Part shown: piece after piece, positions 47,779 through 57,351 of the stretch
Layout of the letters: each line of letters begins with the position of its first letter
How positions within the stretch are numbered: position 1 is the stretch's first letter
Assembly: GCF_027627575.1 (NCBI RefSeq)
Contig: NZ_CP114065.1
Span: 2,790,001 to 2,854,000 of the forward strand
Source of the DNA: Kribbella sp. CA-293567
GTDB lineage: Bacteria > Actinomycetota > Actinomycetes > Propionibacteriales > Kribbellaceae
DNA length: 64,000 nt
Reading direction: 5' to 3'
Position numbers and translations under genes: made by a program
Notes under the pieces: model-generated
Databases searched by the model: none
What the model saw: only the letters and a program-made list of their open reading frames with translations
Told to the model about the DNA's origin: nothing

Positions 47779-50328
47779 ATGCCGCACGCGCTCGCTGCAG
47801 TGTTGCTGCGCCGGCGTCGACTGGTCGACACCGACGGCCTCACCCCGCCCGTACGCCGCTCCGCCTGGAGCTGGCTGCGGCGCCCACTCACCACGCCGGC
47901 CGGGCTGTCGGCCTTCCAGGCAGACCTGATCGAGCGTGGCCTGCTGCTGTCCGTCGACCTCTACCGGTACTGCGCGGGGCTCAGCCCGCTGGCGCTCGCC
48001 GGATTCGGCCGGGCGATGCTCGACCTGCTCGACCAGGAGCCGGGCGCGGGCGCGACCCATGTCCCGCTCTTCCGCGGCTTCCCCGAGAGCGTCCCGGGCA
48101 ACACCGAGACGTTCTACATCAACCGGGTCTTCGCGCAGTTGCTGCAGGAGCCGGATCAGCCCTGTGTGCTGTGCGGCGAGACCCGGACGGTCCATCCGGT
48201 AGCGCCCTGCGCGCACCTGGTCTGCCGTTCCTGCTGGGACGGCTCCGACTTCAGCGCCTGCCCGCTGTGCCTCCGCCGCATCGACCCCGACGATCCTTTT
48301 CTGCAACCTTCTTTCGACGAGGTGCCGACGCCAGGTCGCAACGGCCGGTTGCGGCTGCTCGCGCTCGCCTCGCCGGGCGCAGCGCGCAGTACGGCGACCG
48401 AGCTGCTGGCCCGGCGAGCCCCATTGTCGGAGCGGGACAGAGCAGACCTCGTGCTGCTGCTGGCCGATGCGGAGCCGAGTTGGCTGCCCGACGTCATCCC
48501 GGTGCGCGAAACCCGGGCTGTCGTGCTCGCCGAGTTGCTGCCCCGTTTCCCTGCCCTGGTTGACGAACTGGTCGAGACCGCGACCGACGCGCTTCGCCTC
48601 CTCTATGTGCTGATGGGGGCCGCCCCGGACCTGCGCACCCCGCCGGTACGCCGACATTCCCTGCCGCGGGCGACCCGTCGCGCGGTACTGGCCCGGCTGG
48701 ACCAACTGCCGGCCGAGGCCCTCATCGAGGACATGTTGCGGCACCGGCGCGCCTGGAAGCGAATTGCCGAAAACCTGCACCCGTTCGAATTCGCGACCCG
48801 CTATCGCGTCGCGGCCTTGGCCTTCGCCGTCGTTCGCCGGACCAAGCTGGACGCCTCCACCCCGGCCGGCCTGGCGGTGCTGAGCGAGGCCACGCTGCAT
48901 CCTCTGCTCCGGCTGGAGGACAGCCGGCTCACCATGAGCACCTTCGCGAGTCGCGTCGAGGGCGCGTTCAGTTCCAGCCGGCCAGACTTGGCGCTCGACC
49001 TGTTGCGCGGTCGGCCCGGCGATCTGCTGCGCCGGCTGGTTCACCTTGTTCGCACGCTGCCGCCGGAATCCCAAGCGACACTCGTCGAAGCGGTCGCCAC
49101 CGCGGTGTCGGACGTCTCGCCGGTCGTCCTCACCGCCGCGCTCGGCCAGCTCCGGACTCCGCCGGGCGACCTGCGGTTGTTCTTCCCGCGCGGCGGCACG
49201 ACGCGAATCTGGACCACAGTGGACGGCCGCGCGCCGTTGCCGGCCGGATCGGCCGCGGCGCTGGGCGAAGTACTGATGAGCGAATTGTTGCGTCGGGCAA
49301 CAGGTTTGCCGCGGATCCGGCGCGCCTTCCTGGACGAGGAACTGTCCCGGCTGGCGGCGCCCGGATCCGAGCGTGGCAGTTCCTCCACTCTGCTGCGGAT
49401 GACCCGGGGGAGTGCGCAACCGATCCCTGAGGACGAGCTGCTGCGGCTCTTCCTGCACTGGATCCAGCCGGCCGGGCGCCGGGTGGACCTGGATCTGTCC
49501 GTCGCGGTCTTCGACGAGGAATGGCGGTTCGCCGGCCTCTGCGACTACACCCGGTACAGGTTCGACCAGGACGCGCTGGTGCACTCGGGTGACCTCACCT
49601 CGGCGCCCGGTCCGCTGGGCTCGACCGAGTTCATCGATCTGGACCTGGTCGCGGTCCAGCGGGTCGGCGGTCGCTACGTCCTGCCTGTCGTCTTCAGCTA
49701 CAACAACGTCGCCTTCGACCGGCTCGAGCGAGGCTTCGCCGGCGTGATGCGGCAGCCGTCCGGCCTCTTCGACCCGACGGCGGTGGAAGAGCGCTTCGAC
49801 CTCAGCGGTCCGGCGAAGATCCTGCTGCCGTTCGGCATCGATCTGCGGACCAAGGAGCTCCGCTGGTACGACGTGAACCTGGGTGCCGCCGGCTACGGCC
49901 ACGACATCGCGCGGTACGCCGGTCCGATCGCGCTGATGGCAGCAGCGATCGAGGAGGCGCACGGCGCCGGCGACCGGGTCACCCTGTGGGAGGTGGCCTG
50001 CTGGCACGCCGCGGCGCGGACCAACGAGGTCGTGGTCCGCTGCGCCGACGACTCGATCGTGGGCTACCTGCGCGGCGAGACCGAAGACGTAGCGACCTTC
50101 GCCCGCCGCCTGACCGCCCGCCTCGAACCGGACCGTTACTGGGATCTCGACGCCGCCAACCGCGCCGACTTCGTCGCCGTCGTCAACGGCGACCTCGACC
50201 CCAAGTCAGGCGCCGAGGTCTACGCCCTCCACCCGCACCTGCTGGACGCGGGCAACCTCAACCTCGTCGATGCCCCCCACTTGCTCGCCACCCTGGCTCC
50301 GGACGCCCGCGCCAGGGTCCGGACCTGA
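47779..50328 (+). CDS. RING-domain protein with C-terminal TerD-like domain (MXAN_6230/SCO0854 family)
   Basis: An 849-residue cytoplasmic protein. A RING-type zinc-binding cluster lies at about 129-168: CVLC, then CAHLVCRSC and CPLC, the C3HC4-like order rare in bacteria. The middle (about 190-560) is helical and repeat-like (LLADAEPSWLPDVIPVRETRAVVLAELL). The C-terminal part (about 565-790) has TerD features: VDLDLSVAVFDEEWRFAGLCDYTRY, HSGDLTSAPGPLGSTEFIDLDL and LPVVFSYNN. TerD domains bind calcium and belong to tellurite/stress systems. I recall this architecture as the MXAN_6230/SCO0854 family. A ubiquitin-like role is not implied. Confidence 0.85.
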   Translation: MPHALAAVLLRRRRLVDTDGLTPPVRRSAWSWLRRPLTTPAGLSAFQADLIERGLLLSVDLYRYCAGLSPLALAGFGRAMLDLLDQEPGAGATHVPLFRGFPESVPGNTETFYINRVFAQLLQEPDQPCVLCGETRTVHPVAPCAHLVCRSCWDGSDFSACPLCLRRIDPDDPFLQPSFDEVPTPGRNGRLRLLALASPGAARSTATELLARRAPLSERDRADLVLLLADAEPSWLPDVIPVRETRAVVLAELLPRFPALVDELVETATDALRLLYVLMGAAPDLRTPPVRRHSLPRATRRAVLARLDQLPAEALIEDMLRHRRAWKRIAENLHPFEFATRYRVAALAFAVVRRTKLDASTPAGLAVLSEATLHPLLRLEDSRLTMSTFASRVEGAFSSSRPDLALDLLRGRPGDLLRRLVHLVRTLPPESQATLVEAVATAVSDVSPVVLTAALGQLRTPPGDLRLFFPRGGTTRIWTTVDGRAPLPAGSAAALGEVLMSELLRRATGLPRIRRAFLDEELSRLAAPGSERGSSSTLLRMTRGSAQPIPEDELLRLFLHWIQPAGRRVDLDLSVAVFDEEWRFAGLCDYTRYRFDQDALVHSGDLTSAPGPLGSTEFIDLDLVAVQRVGGRYVLPVVFSYNNVAFDRLERGFAGVMRQPSGLFDPTAVEERFDLSGPAKILLPFGIDLRTKELRWYDVNLGAAGYGHDIARYAGPIALMAAAIEEAHGAGDRVTLWEVACWHAAARTNEVVVRCADDSIVGYLRGETEDVATFARRLTARLEPDRYWDLDAANRADFVAVVNGDLDPKSGAEVYALHPHLLDAGNLNLVDAPHLLATLAPDARARVRT

Positions 50329-50440
50329 GCCTGCGCCCTGAGCCGTGTGAGAGTTCGGTGACTTTCGCGGCCGATGCGGTGATCACGGTTCCGGCCGGCG
50401 GCTCCCGGGGTTACAAAGGAAGTGGCGAAGGGAGCCACGC

Positions 50441-50947
50441 ATGACGAACGACGTGGTGGTGCTCATCGAACGGGAGATGAGTGAGGGCGACGCGCTCAGG
50501 GTCGCCGCCCTGCATGCTGGAAACGACGAGCCGGTGACCTACCACCTGCTGGTCTCGAGTCATCCCACCGAGGGAATCGGTGGCCCGATGGCGTTGCTGG
50601 GTTCCAGTTTCGCCGACGTCGCCGGGTTGCCGGTGGCCGCGAGCCCAGCCCGTACGGCGACCACGACCGGGACCGCGCTCGCCGATCCGCAGTACGACCT
50701 CCCGGCGGTGATCGAGCACAGCGCCCGAAGACTTCGCGGCCTCAACGCCTGCCGGGTCGACGTCGCTGTTACCCGCGGCGAGATCCTGCTCGCCCTGAAG
50801 ACAGTTGTCACCACCACCAAGAGCCAGGAGGTGGTCGTGGTCGCCTGGCCCGAAACCGCCGCCCGCTTCCTCTGCTCCAACTGGGTCACCAACGCCCGCC
50901 GCGAACTGAAGGTCGCCCGGGTCCGGGTCCTCGAGCACGCCGACTAG
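50441..50947 (+). CDS. Hypothetical protein
   Basis: A 168-residue soluble protein behind GAAGGGAG. It has alternating strands and helices: NDVVVLIEREMSEGDALRVAALHAG, PVTYHLLVSS, then VDVAVTRGEILLALKTVVTTTKSQEVVVVAWPETAARFL and a C-terminal RRELKVARVRVLEH. The pattern is that of a Rossmann-like fold with two similar halves, as in universal-stress-type proteins, but the ATP-binding G-x2-G-x9-G-S/T is absent. The stop is 3 bp from the end of the convergent GntR gene. Confidence 0.7.
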   Translation: MTNDVVVLIEREMSEGDALRVAALHAGNDEPVTYHLLVSSHPTEGIGGPMALLGSSFADVAGLPVAASPARTATTTGTALADPQYDLPAVIEHSARRLRGLNACRVDVAVTRGEILLALKTVVTTTKSQEVVVVAWPETAARFLCSNWVTNARRELKVARVRVLEHAD

Positions 50948-50950
50948 CGG

Positions 50951-51700
50951 TCAGTCGTCCAGCAGGGCGCGGAGGGTTTCGCGCTCCGGCTCGGCGACGT
51001 AGCTGGAGTAGTAGTCGTAGAGGTTCTGGCGAGCCAGGCGGGCGGCGGCGTGGCCGTCGCCCGCGCGGATCGCTTCGACCACCTCGGCGTGGTGGCCGAG
51101 TGATTCGAGCATCAGCGCGCGGCTGTTCGCCGCGTGCGCGATCTTGTCGGAGATCAAGCCGAGTACGACGCCGCGCACGACCTCGTTGCAGGTCTGCAGC
51201 ATCGAGTTGCGGCTGACCCGGGCGACGGCCTCGTGAAACGCGACGTCGGCTTCGCTGAACGCGGTGAAGTCGACGTCGATCGCCGCCCGCATCGCGACCA
51301 GCGTCTGCTCCATCTCGGCGAGCTGCTCGTCGGTGCGCAGCCGCGAGGCCAGCTGGATCGCCGCGCCGTCCATGATCATCCGGAAGGCGATCAGCTCGCT
51401 CAGCGTCAGGTCGTCGACCCGGGCCAGTCTGGTCAGCTGCTTGCGCAGAGGTCCTGGTGAGAAAGGCAGGATCTCCGGACCGTTCGGGTCACCGGGTCTC
51501 GACCGCACGACACCGTTGCTCTCCAGCACCCGGAGCGCCTCCCGCACGGTCGAGCGGCTGACGGCGAACTGCGTCACCAGTTCGCGCTCGCTCGGCAACC
51601 GCTGGCCCGGGGAGAGCTCACCGCGGACCAGCGCTTCCTCGATCTGCTCGACGATCCGCTGGTAGGCGCGGACGGTGTGCACGGGCTGGAACTGTGCCAT
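50951..51700 (-). CDS. GntR-family regulator, FCD subgroup
   Basis: A 249-residue repressor. The winged helix is at about 10-78 (RIVEQIEEALVRGELSPGQRLPSERELVTQFAVSRSTVREALRVLESNGVV). The all-helical FCD effector domain follows (FRMIMDGAAIQLASRLRT, DVAFHEAVARVSRNSML, and LMLESLGHHAEVVEAIRAGDGHAAARLARQNL with metal-binding His positions typical of the family). It is divergent from the eight-gene transport/catabolic operon and probably regulates it through the TGGTCCGACCA site in between. Effectors of this subgroup are usually small organic acids. Confidence 0.94.
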   Translation of the reverse strand: MAQFQPVHTVRAYQRIVEQIEEALVRGELSPGQRLPSERELVTQFAVSRSTVREALRVLESNGVVRSRPGDPNGPEILPFSPGPLRKQLTRLARVDDLTLSELIAFRMIMDGAAIQLASRLRTDEQLAEMEQTLVAMRAAIDVDFTAFSEADVAFHEAVARVSRNSMLQTCNEVVRGVVLGLISDKIAHAANSRALMLESLGHHAEVVEAIRAGDGHAAARLARQNLYDYYSSYVAEPERETLRALLDD

Positions 51701-51727
51701 CTGCGCCCCTTGGTCTCGCCCTTTGCC

Positions 51728-51793
51728 TTGACAGGCCGATCGGTAGCGACAAACCTAGTGGCCTATTGGTACCTAGTCCACTGGTCCGACCAG
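51728..51793 (+). promoter_or_regulatory. Promoter region and GntR operator
   Basis: TTGACA is at 51728-51733, with no convincing -10. CTGGTCCGACCAG (51781-51793) is a perfect palindrome matching the TGGTNNNACCA pattern of FadR/FCD-type GntR operators. A weaker related site, TTGGTACCTAG, lies 10-20 bp before it. Confidence 0.6.
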
Positions 51794-51881
51794 TTACGGC
51801 TCCGCTCGTTCCGGCGATCCGCCGCCGTCCGGCTGCCGGGAGGCAGGCAAAATGCGGCACATGGTGGTCAGAGGAGTTCGC

Positions 51882-53393
51882 ATGAAGTCGTACTCGTCCC
51901 GAGCGATCGCACTGGTCGGTGCCGCTGCGTTGCTGGCGTTGACGGCCTGCTCGGCGGGCTCCGGTACGTCGTCCGGTTCGTCTCCCGGTGGCGATCAGTC
52001 GCTCGTCGTCGGCCTGGTGGCCGAGCCGGCCAGCCTCGACTTCACCACCACCGACGGCGCGGCCATCCCGCAGGCGCTGCTCGGCAACGTCTACAACGGC
52101 CTGGTCAAACAGGACGAGTCCGGCAAGATCGTGCCGGACCTGGCCAAGTCGTGGACCGTCTCGCCGGACCGGAGGACCTATACCTTCGAACTCGTCGACA
52201 ACGCCAAGTTCACCAACGGCGCCGCCTTCACGGCGGCCGATGCGGTGTTCAGCATCAACCGGGTGAAGACGGCCTGGACGACCTCGCTGAAGTCCGTGAT
52301 GGACGTCGTGTCGGAGGCCAAGGCCGTGTCGCCGACCCAGCTGCAGGTGACGCTGACCAAGCCGAGCAACGGCTGGCTGTTCCGGATGACCACCCGCGTC
52401 GGCGCGATGTTCTCCCAGACCGGCGTCGGCAAGCTGGCCACCGATCCGGTCGGCACCGGACCGTACAAGTTCGGTACCTGGAAGCGCGGCGACTCGATCG
52501 TGCTGCAGCGCAACGACGCGTACTGGGGCACGAAGCCGTTCTTCAACCAGGTCACGCTGAAGTACTTCAAGGACCCGACCGCGCTCAACAACGCCCTGCT
52601 CACCGGCACGATCAACGTGATCGGCACGGTCCAGGCACCCGAGGCGCTGACCCAGTTCACCAGCAACGAGAAGTACCAGGTGATCGAGGGCACGACGAAC
52701 GGCGAGGTGGTGCTGTCGTTCAACAACTCGCGTCCGGTGCTCAAGGACCTGCGGGTGCGGCAGGCGATCCGGCAGGCGATCGACCACCAGGCGCTGCTCG
52801 ACACCTGCTTCGCGGGTCGCGGCAAGCTGATCGGCAGCATGGTCCCGCCGACCGACCCGTGGTCCGAGGACCTGACCGGCGTCGCGCCGTTCGACAAGGC
52901 AAAGGCGACGGCTGCGTTGCAGGCGGCGGGCGCGGCCGGCGCCACTCTCCGGCTCCGGCTCCCGACGTTGCCTTATGCAACTTCTTGCGGCCAGGTGGTG
53001 AAGAGTCAGCTGGAGCAGGTCGGGCTGAAGGTGACCATCGACCAGCTCGAGTTCCCGGCCGCCTGGCTCACCACGGTGTTCAAGAACGCCGACTACGACC
53101 TGTCGATCGTCGCGCACGTCGAACCGCGTGACCTGGGCGCGGTCTTCAACGCGAAGTACTACACCCGGTACGACGACCCGACGCTGGCCGGGCTGCTGGC
53201 CGCGGCGGACTCCGGCGACGAGGCGGCCCAGGTCGACAACATGAAGAAGGCCGCGCGACGGCTGTCGGAGCAGGCCGCGGCCGACTGGCTGTTCCTGCTG
53301 CCCAACCTCGTCGTCGCCGACAAGAACCTGACAGGGCTGCCCGCCAACGCGATCACCGAGTCCTTCGACCTGACCCGCCTAGCGCGTTCCTGA
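51882..53393 (+). CDS. Peptide/amide ABC transporter substrate-binding lipoprotein
   Basis: A 503-residue binding protein of the DppA/OppA family (SBP_bac_5). The ATG at 51882 follows AGAGGAG. The lipobox is LLALTACSAGSG, with C23 as the anchor. Family features are LVVGLVAEPASLDFTTTDGAAIPQALLGNVYNGLV, LVDNAKFTNGAAFTAADAVFSINRV, and ATDPVGTGPYKFGTWKRGDSIVLQRNDAYWG. First gene of an eight-gene operon; each transporter gene overlaps the next. Confidence 0.93.
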   Translation: MKSYSSRAIALVGAAALLALTACSAGSGTSSGSSPGGDQSLVVGLVAEPASLDFTTTDGAAIPQALLGNVYNGLVKQDESGKIVPDLAKSWTVSPDRRTYTFELVDNAKFTNGAAFTAADAVFSINRVKTAWTTSLKSVMDVVSEAKAVSPTQLQVTLTKPSNGWLFRMTTRVGAMFSQTGVGKLATDPVGTGPYKFGTWKRGDSIVLQRNDAYWGTKPFFNQVTLKYFKDPTALNNALLTGTINVIGTVQAPEALTQFTSNEKYQVIEGTTNGEVVLSFNNSRPVLKDLRVRQAIRQAIDHQALLDTCFAGRGKLIGSMVPPTDPWSEDLTGVAPFDKAKATAALQAAGAAGATLRLRLPTLPYATSCGQVVKSQLEQVGLKVTIDQLEFPAAWLTTVFKNADYDLSIVAHVEPRDLGAVFNAKYYTRYDDPTLAGLLAAADSGDEAAQVDNMKKAARRLSEQAAADWLFLLPNLVVADKNLTGLPANAITESFDLTRLARS

Positions 53394-54340
53394 TGGTCCT
53401 CCGCCTGGTTGAGCGCACCGCCGTGCTGCTGGTCAGCCTGGCGGTCGCCTCGGTGCTCGTCTTCGGGTTCATGGTGGTGCTCCCCGGCGACCCGGCCAGG
53501 GTGGCGCTTGGCGTGAACGCGTCCGACGAAGCCGTCGCGCAGTTGCGTCAGCAGTTCGGACTCGACCGGCCGCTGGCCACGCAGTACGCGGACTGGGTCG
53601 GCGGTCTGCTCCGCGGTGACTTCGGGACGTCGTACGTGTCGAAGGTTGCCATCGGCCCGCAGATCGCCGATCGGTTCCAGGTCACCTTGTGGCTGGTCGT
53701 CGTCGCGATGGTGATCGCGCTGGTGCTGGCCGCTCCCGCGGGAACGGTAATGGCCGCGCAGCACCGCCGGCTCTCCGGGTTGGCGCTTTCTGCTCTCTCT
53801 CAAGTGGGAGTCGCGATCCCGGCGTTTCTCGCGGGGATCCTGTTGATCATGCTGTTCGCGGTGAAACTCGGCTGGTTGCCGGCCAACGGCTGGACGCCGC
53901 CCGCGTCCGATCCCGGGATGTTTCTCAAACAGCTGATTCTGCCGGCGCTCTCTCTGGGCCTCGTTCAGGGCGCCGTTCTGACCCGGTACGTACGCAGCGC
54001 AGTACTGGACGTACTTCGTGAGGACTATCTGCGCACCGCGCGGGCGAAAGGGCTGCGGCCGTTCCCGGCGTTGTGGCGGCACGGGCTGCGCAACGCAGCG
54101 GTCCCGGTGGTGACCGTGCTGGGATTGCAGCTGGCGACGTTGCTGATCGGCGCGGTGGTGGTCGAGCGCGTCTTCGTGATCCCCGGCGTCGGCAGCCTGC
54201 TGCTCGACGGCGTCTCCAATCGTGATCTGCTGCTGGTGCAGGACGTGGTGATGGTGCTCGTCGTCGCCGTACTGGTGGTCAACTTCCTCGTCGACCTGCT
54301 GTACGTCGCGCTCGATCCCCGACTGCGGGTCGAGCGATGA
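53393..54340 (+). CDS. Peptide ABC transporter permease (DppB type)
   Basis: A 315-residue permease with six membrane helices. The N-terminal VERTAVLLVSLAVASVLVFGFMVVLPGDPARVALG and the EAA-type loop YLRTARAKGLRPFPALWRHGLRNAAVPVVTVLG are family hallmarks. The start shares one base with the upstream stop (TGATG), indicating coupled translation. Confidence 0.94.
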   Translation: MVLRLVERTAVLLVSLAVASVLVFGFMVVLPGDPARVALGVNASDEAVAQLRQQFGLDRPLATQYADWVGGLLRGDFGTSYVSKVAIGPQIADRFQVTLWLVVVAMVIALVLAAPAGTVMAAQHRRLSGLALSALSQVGVAIPAFLAGILLIMLFAVKLGWLPANGWTPPASDPGMFLKQLILPALSLGLVQGAVLTRYVRSAVLDVLREDYLRTARAKGLRPFPALWRHGLRNAAVPVVTVLGLQLATLLIGAVVVERVFVIPGVGSLLLDGVSNRDLLLVQDVVMVLVVAVLVVNFLVDLLYVALDPRLRVER

Positions 54341-55155
54341 GGAGATGGAACCCGAGCCTCGTCGTCGGTACGGCGATCGTCGGTCTGATCGTGGTGGCCG
54401 CGCTGCTCTCCTTCGTCTGGACCCCCTACGACGCGACCCTGGTCGACCCGGCGATCCGGCTGGCCGAACCTTCCTGGTCGCACTGGCTGGGCACCGACAA
54501 GTTCGGCCGCGATGTGCTGAGTCAGCTGATGGTCGGGTCGCGGACCACGCTGTTCGTCGGGCTGGTCGCGGTCGGAGTCGCGGCGGTGATCGGCGTACCG
54601 GTCGGAATTCTTGCCGCGATGAGCCGGCGATGGACGAGCGAAGTGGTCATGCGGTTCAACGACCTGCTGCTGGCGTTTCCCGCGTTGCTGCTGGCAATCA
54701 TGTTCGGAGCGGTCTTCGGAGCAAGCACGCTGACGGCGATGGTTGCCATCGGCATCGCTACGGTGCCGTCGTTCGCGCGGGTGATTCGCAGTGGGGCGCT
54801 CCAGGTGATGCGAACGGAGTACGTGCTCGCGGCCCGCGCTGCCGGGCGGCGACCGTTGCCGATCGCTGTGCGACACGTGCTGCCCAACGTGACGAGCCTG
54901 ATCACCGTACAGGCCTCGGTATCGTTCGCGATCGCAGTACTGGCCGAGGCAGCGTTGTCGTTCCTCGGCTACGGAACGCCGCCGCCAACACCTTCTTGGG
55001 GACGGATGTTGCAGGAGAGTCAGGAGTTCCTGTTCAGCGCCCCGCGGCTGGCGGTGTTCCCCGGCGTGGCGATCGCGATCGCCGTCCTAGGGTTCAACCT
55101 GCTGGGCGACGGGCTGCGTGACCGGTTCGATCCGAAACTGGAGGACCGGCGATGA
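54337..55155 (+). CDS. Peptide ABC transporter permease (DppC type)
   Basis: A 272-residue permease. Typical patterns are WLGTDKFGRDVLSQLMVGSRTTLFVGLVAVG and the EAA loop EYVLAARAAGRRPLPIAVRHVLPNVTSLI, then AEAALSFLGYGTPPPTPSWGRMLQE. ATGA overlaps exist at both ends. It pairs with the DppB-type permease. Confidence 0.95.
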   Translation: MRRWNPSLVVGTAIVGLIVVAALLSFVWTPYDATLVDPAIRLAEPSWSHWLGTDKFGRDVLSQLMVGSRTTLFVGLVAVGVAAVIGVPVGILAAMSRRWTSEVVMRFNDLLLAFPALLLAIMFGAVFGASTLTAMVAIGIATVPSFARVIRSGALQVMRTEYVLAARAAGRRPLPIAVRHVLPNVTSLITVQASVSFAIAVLAEAALSFLGYGTPPPTPSWGRMLQESQEFLFSAPRLAVFPGVAIAIAVLGFNLLGDGLRDRFDPKLEDRR

Positions 55156-56171
55156 CCGACGTACTGGGCAGCGCGAGCGACAGACCGGGTGGGGCGGAGA
55201 ATGCCGCGCGGGACGCCGTACTGAGCGTTCGGGGCCTGACGGTCACAGTGCGGGACAAGACGCTGGTCGAGGATGTGAACCTGACCGTCGGCCCGGGGGA
55301 GCGGGTCGGGCTGATCGGGGAATCGGGCTCCGGGAAATCGCTCACCGCGCTGAGCGTGATCGGCCTGTTGCCGGAAGACGTGCACGCCGCCGGTTCCGTG
55401 CGGCTTGCGGGTGTCTCGCACGAACTGATCGGTGCCGACGAACGACGAATGTCCCGGGTCCGCGGCCGCCACCTGGCGATGGTCTTCCAGGAACCAATGA
55501 CCGCCCTCAACCCAACCATGCGAGTCGGCGACCAAGTCGCCGAAGCCATGCTGATCCACCACACAGTCCCCGGCCGCCGCGCTGCGCGTACTGCCGCCAC
55601 CGAACTCCTGGACCGAGTCGGCCTCGCCGACACCGCGCGCGCCTACCCCCACCAGCTATCCGGTGGCCAGCGGCAACGAGTAGTCGTCGCCCTCGCCCTG
55701 GCCAACGACCCCGCCCTACTGATCTGCGACGAACCGACGACCGCCCTCGACGTCACCGTCCAAGCGATGATCCTCGACCTCATCATGCAAGGCGTCGCCG
55801 CCCGCGAATCAGCCCTGCTCTTCATCACCCACGACCTCGCGGTGGTCGCCACCATCTGCCAACGCGTTCTGGTCATGTACGGCGGCCGCGTGGTCGAGTC
55901 CGGCCCAGTGGCGGAAATCTTCACCAACCCCCGCCACCGCTACACCCAAGGCATACTGGCCGCCTCCGACCTCGAATCCGCCGCGGCCCGCCTCCCCACC
56001 ATCCCCGGCAACGTCCCCGCCGCCGGCCACTTCCCCTCCGGCTGCGTCTTCCGAACCCGCTGCACCCACGCCACCGACGTCTGCGCCCAAACCCCACCCT
56101 GGACCGGCACCGAAACCCAAGGCTTCGCCTGCCACCACCCCGCTCCACCCCAGGAGCCAACCCATGCCTGA
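55152..56171 (+). CDS. Peptide ABC transporter ATP-binding protein (DppD type)
   Basis: A 339-residue ATPase. Walker A is GESGSGKS at about 58-65 ([18 protein letters not shown]), the signature is [18 protein letters not shown], and Walker B is [18 protein letters not shown]. The C-terminal oligopeptide-transporter extension with [14 protein letters not shown] carries the cysteines that can bind an Fe-S cluster in this subfamily. Its last 8 bp overlap the DppF-type gene. Confidence 0.95.
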   Translation: MTDVLGSASDRPGGAENAARDAVLSVRGLTVTVRDKTLVEDVNLTVGPGERVGLIGESGSGKSLTALSVIGLLPEDVHAAGSVRLAGVSHELIGADERRMSRVRGRHLAMVFQEPMTALNPTMRVGDQVAEAMLIHHTVPGRRAARTAATELLDRVGLADTARAYPHQLSGGQRQRVVVALALANDPALLICDEPTTALDVTVQAMILDLIMQGVAARESALLFITHDLAVVATICQRVLVMYGGRVVESGPVAEIFTNPRHRYTQGILAASDLESAAARLPTIPGNVPAAGHFPSGCVFRTRCTHATDVCAQTPPWTGTETQGFACHHPAPPQEPTHA

Positions 56172-57351
56172 CCAAAACCCCACCCCCCGAGACACCTCGG
56201 CGCCCCACAGCCTCGGCGACCAGCAGTTGCGCCCCACCACAGAAGCGACCTCTGAACCCGACCGCCTCGGCGACCAGCAGCAACGCTCCGCCTCCGCCAG
56301 CCAGCCTCGGACCATCCGGACCCCGGACCTCGCACCCCAAGACACCCCTCACCCCGACCGCCTCGGCGACCAGCAACAACGCCCCGCCTCCGCCGACCAG
56401 GCTCCGACCAACCGCACCCCAGACCGCACACCCCAAGACACCGATCACCCCGACCGCCTCGGCGACCAGCAACGACGCCCAGCATCCGCCGACCAGACTC
56501 CAACCACCCTCACCCCAAACCCGACCCCCGCGATCCGCGTAGTAGACCTCCACCGCGCCTACCCCCGCCCCCGCACCTCGCTCCTCAAACCAGCACCCAC
56601 CATCCACGCCCTCCGCGGCGTCAGCCTCGAAGTACAACCCGGCGAACGCTTCGGCATCGTCGGCGAATCAGGCTGCGGCAAGTCCACCCTTCTCCGCCTG
56701 ATCGCCGGCCTCGACCGCGCCACCTCCGGTCAGGTAGTTGTCGAAGGCACCGACATCACCCGACTCCCCGAGCGCCGCCTGAAGTTCCTCCGAGAGAACC
56801 TCCAACTGGTCTTCCAGGACCCGATGAGCTCCCTCGACCCTCGCATGCGCGTCCGCGACATCATCGCCGAACCTCTCGTAGTACAAGGCCATCCAGCCTC
56901 CGGCGCCCGGGTAGCGGAGCTCCTGGAAGCAGTGGCCCTCTCACCGGACTCCGGCGACCGCTACCCGCACCAGTTCTCCGGCGGCCAGCGCCAGCGCATC
57001 TCCATCGCCCGCGCTCTCGCCCCGCGCCCGCGCATCCTCGTCGCCGACGAACCAGTGAGCGCTCTCGACGTCTCCGTTCGGGCCCAGGTCCTCAACCTCA
57101 TCTCCGACCTGGTCGACGAACTAGACCTCACCCTGGTCTTCGTCTCCCACGACCTCTCCGTCGTCAAACACGTCTGCGACCGCGTCGCCGTCATGCACGC
57201 CGGCGAGATCGTCGAAACCGGCCCGACCGAGCAGGTCTACGCGACCCCCACCCACCCGTACACCCGCCGTCTCGTCTCCGCCATCCCCACCCTGCCCCGG
57301 GCCTTGGCCGGTGCGACCACCGCGGACCTCCTGAGAGGAGCCACCGAATGA
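56164..57351 (+). CDS. Peptide ABC transporter ATP-binding protein (DppF type) with repeat N-terminus
   Basis: A 395-residue ATPase. The catalytic part starts near residue 122 (AIRVVDLHRAYPRP). Walker A is GESGCGKS (about 167-174), the signature is HQFSGGQRQRISIARALAPRP, and Walker B is RILVADEPVSALDVSVRAQ. It has the usual C-terminal region but only a short tail. The first 120 residues are unusual: Pro/Asp/Gln-rich with LGDQQ motifs, three in near-identical 32-residue units beginning DRLGDQQ (DNA period 96 bp; repeats at 56265, 56361 and 56457) and a partial unit before them. Normal DppF starts close to the nucleotide-binding domain. The ATG at 56164 overlaps dppD, so the repeats appear to be translated. 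Confidence 0.9.
   Translation: MPDQNPTPRDTSAPHSLGDQQLRPTTEATSEPDRLGDQQQRSASASQPRTIRTPDLAPQDTPHPDRLGDQQQRPASADQAPTNRTPDRTPQDTDHPDRLGDQQRRPASADQTPTTLTPNPTPAIRVVDLHRAYPRPRTSLLKPAPTIHALRGVSLEVQPGERFGIVGESGCGKSTLLRLIAGLDRATSGQVVVEGTDITRLPERRLKFLRENLQLVFQDPMSSLDPRMRVRDIIAEPLVVQGHPASGARVAELLEAVALSPDSGDRYPHQFSGGQRQRISIARALAPRPRILVADEPVSALDVSVRAQVLNLISDLVDELDLTLVFVSHDLSVVKHVCDRVAVMHAGEIVETGPTEQVYATPTHPYTRRLVSAIPTLPRALAGATTADLLRGATE

Noticed and set aside
47419..50007. An 862-codon open frame antisense to the RING-TerD gene
   Set aside because: Shadow frame; the plus-strand protein has RING and TerD motifs and a good ribosome-binding site.
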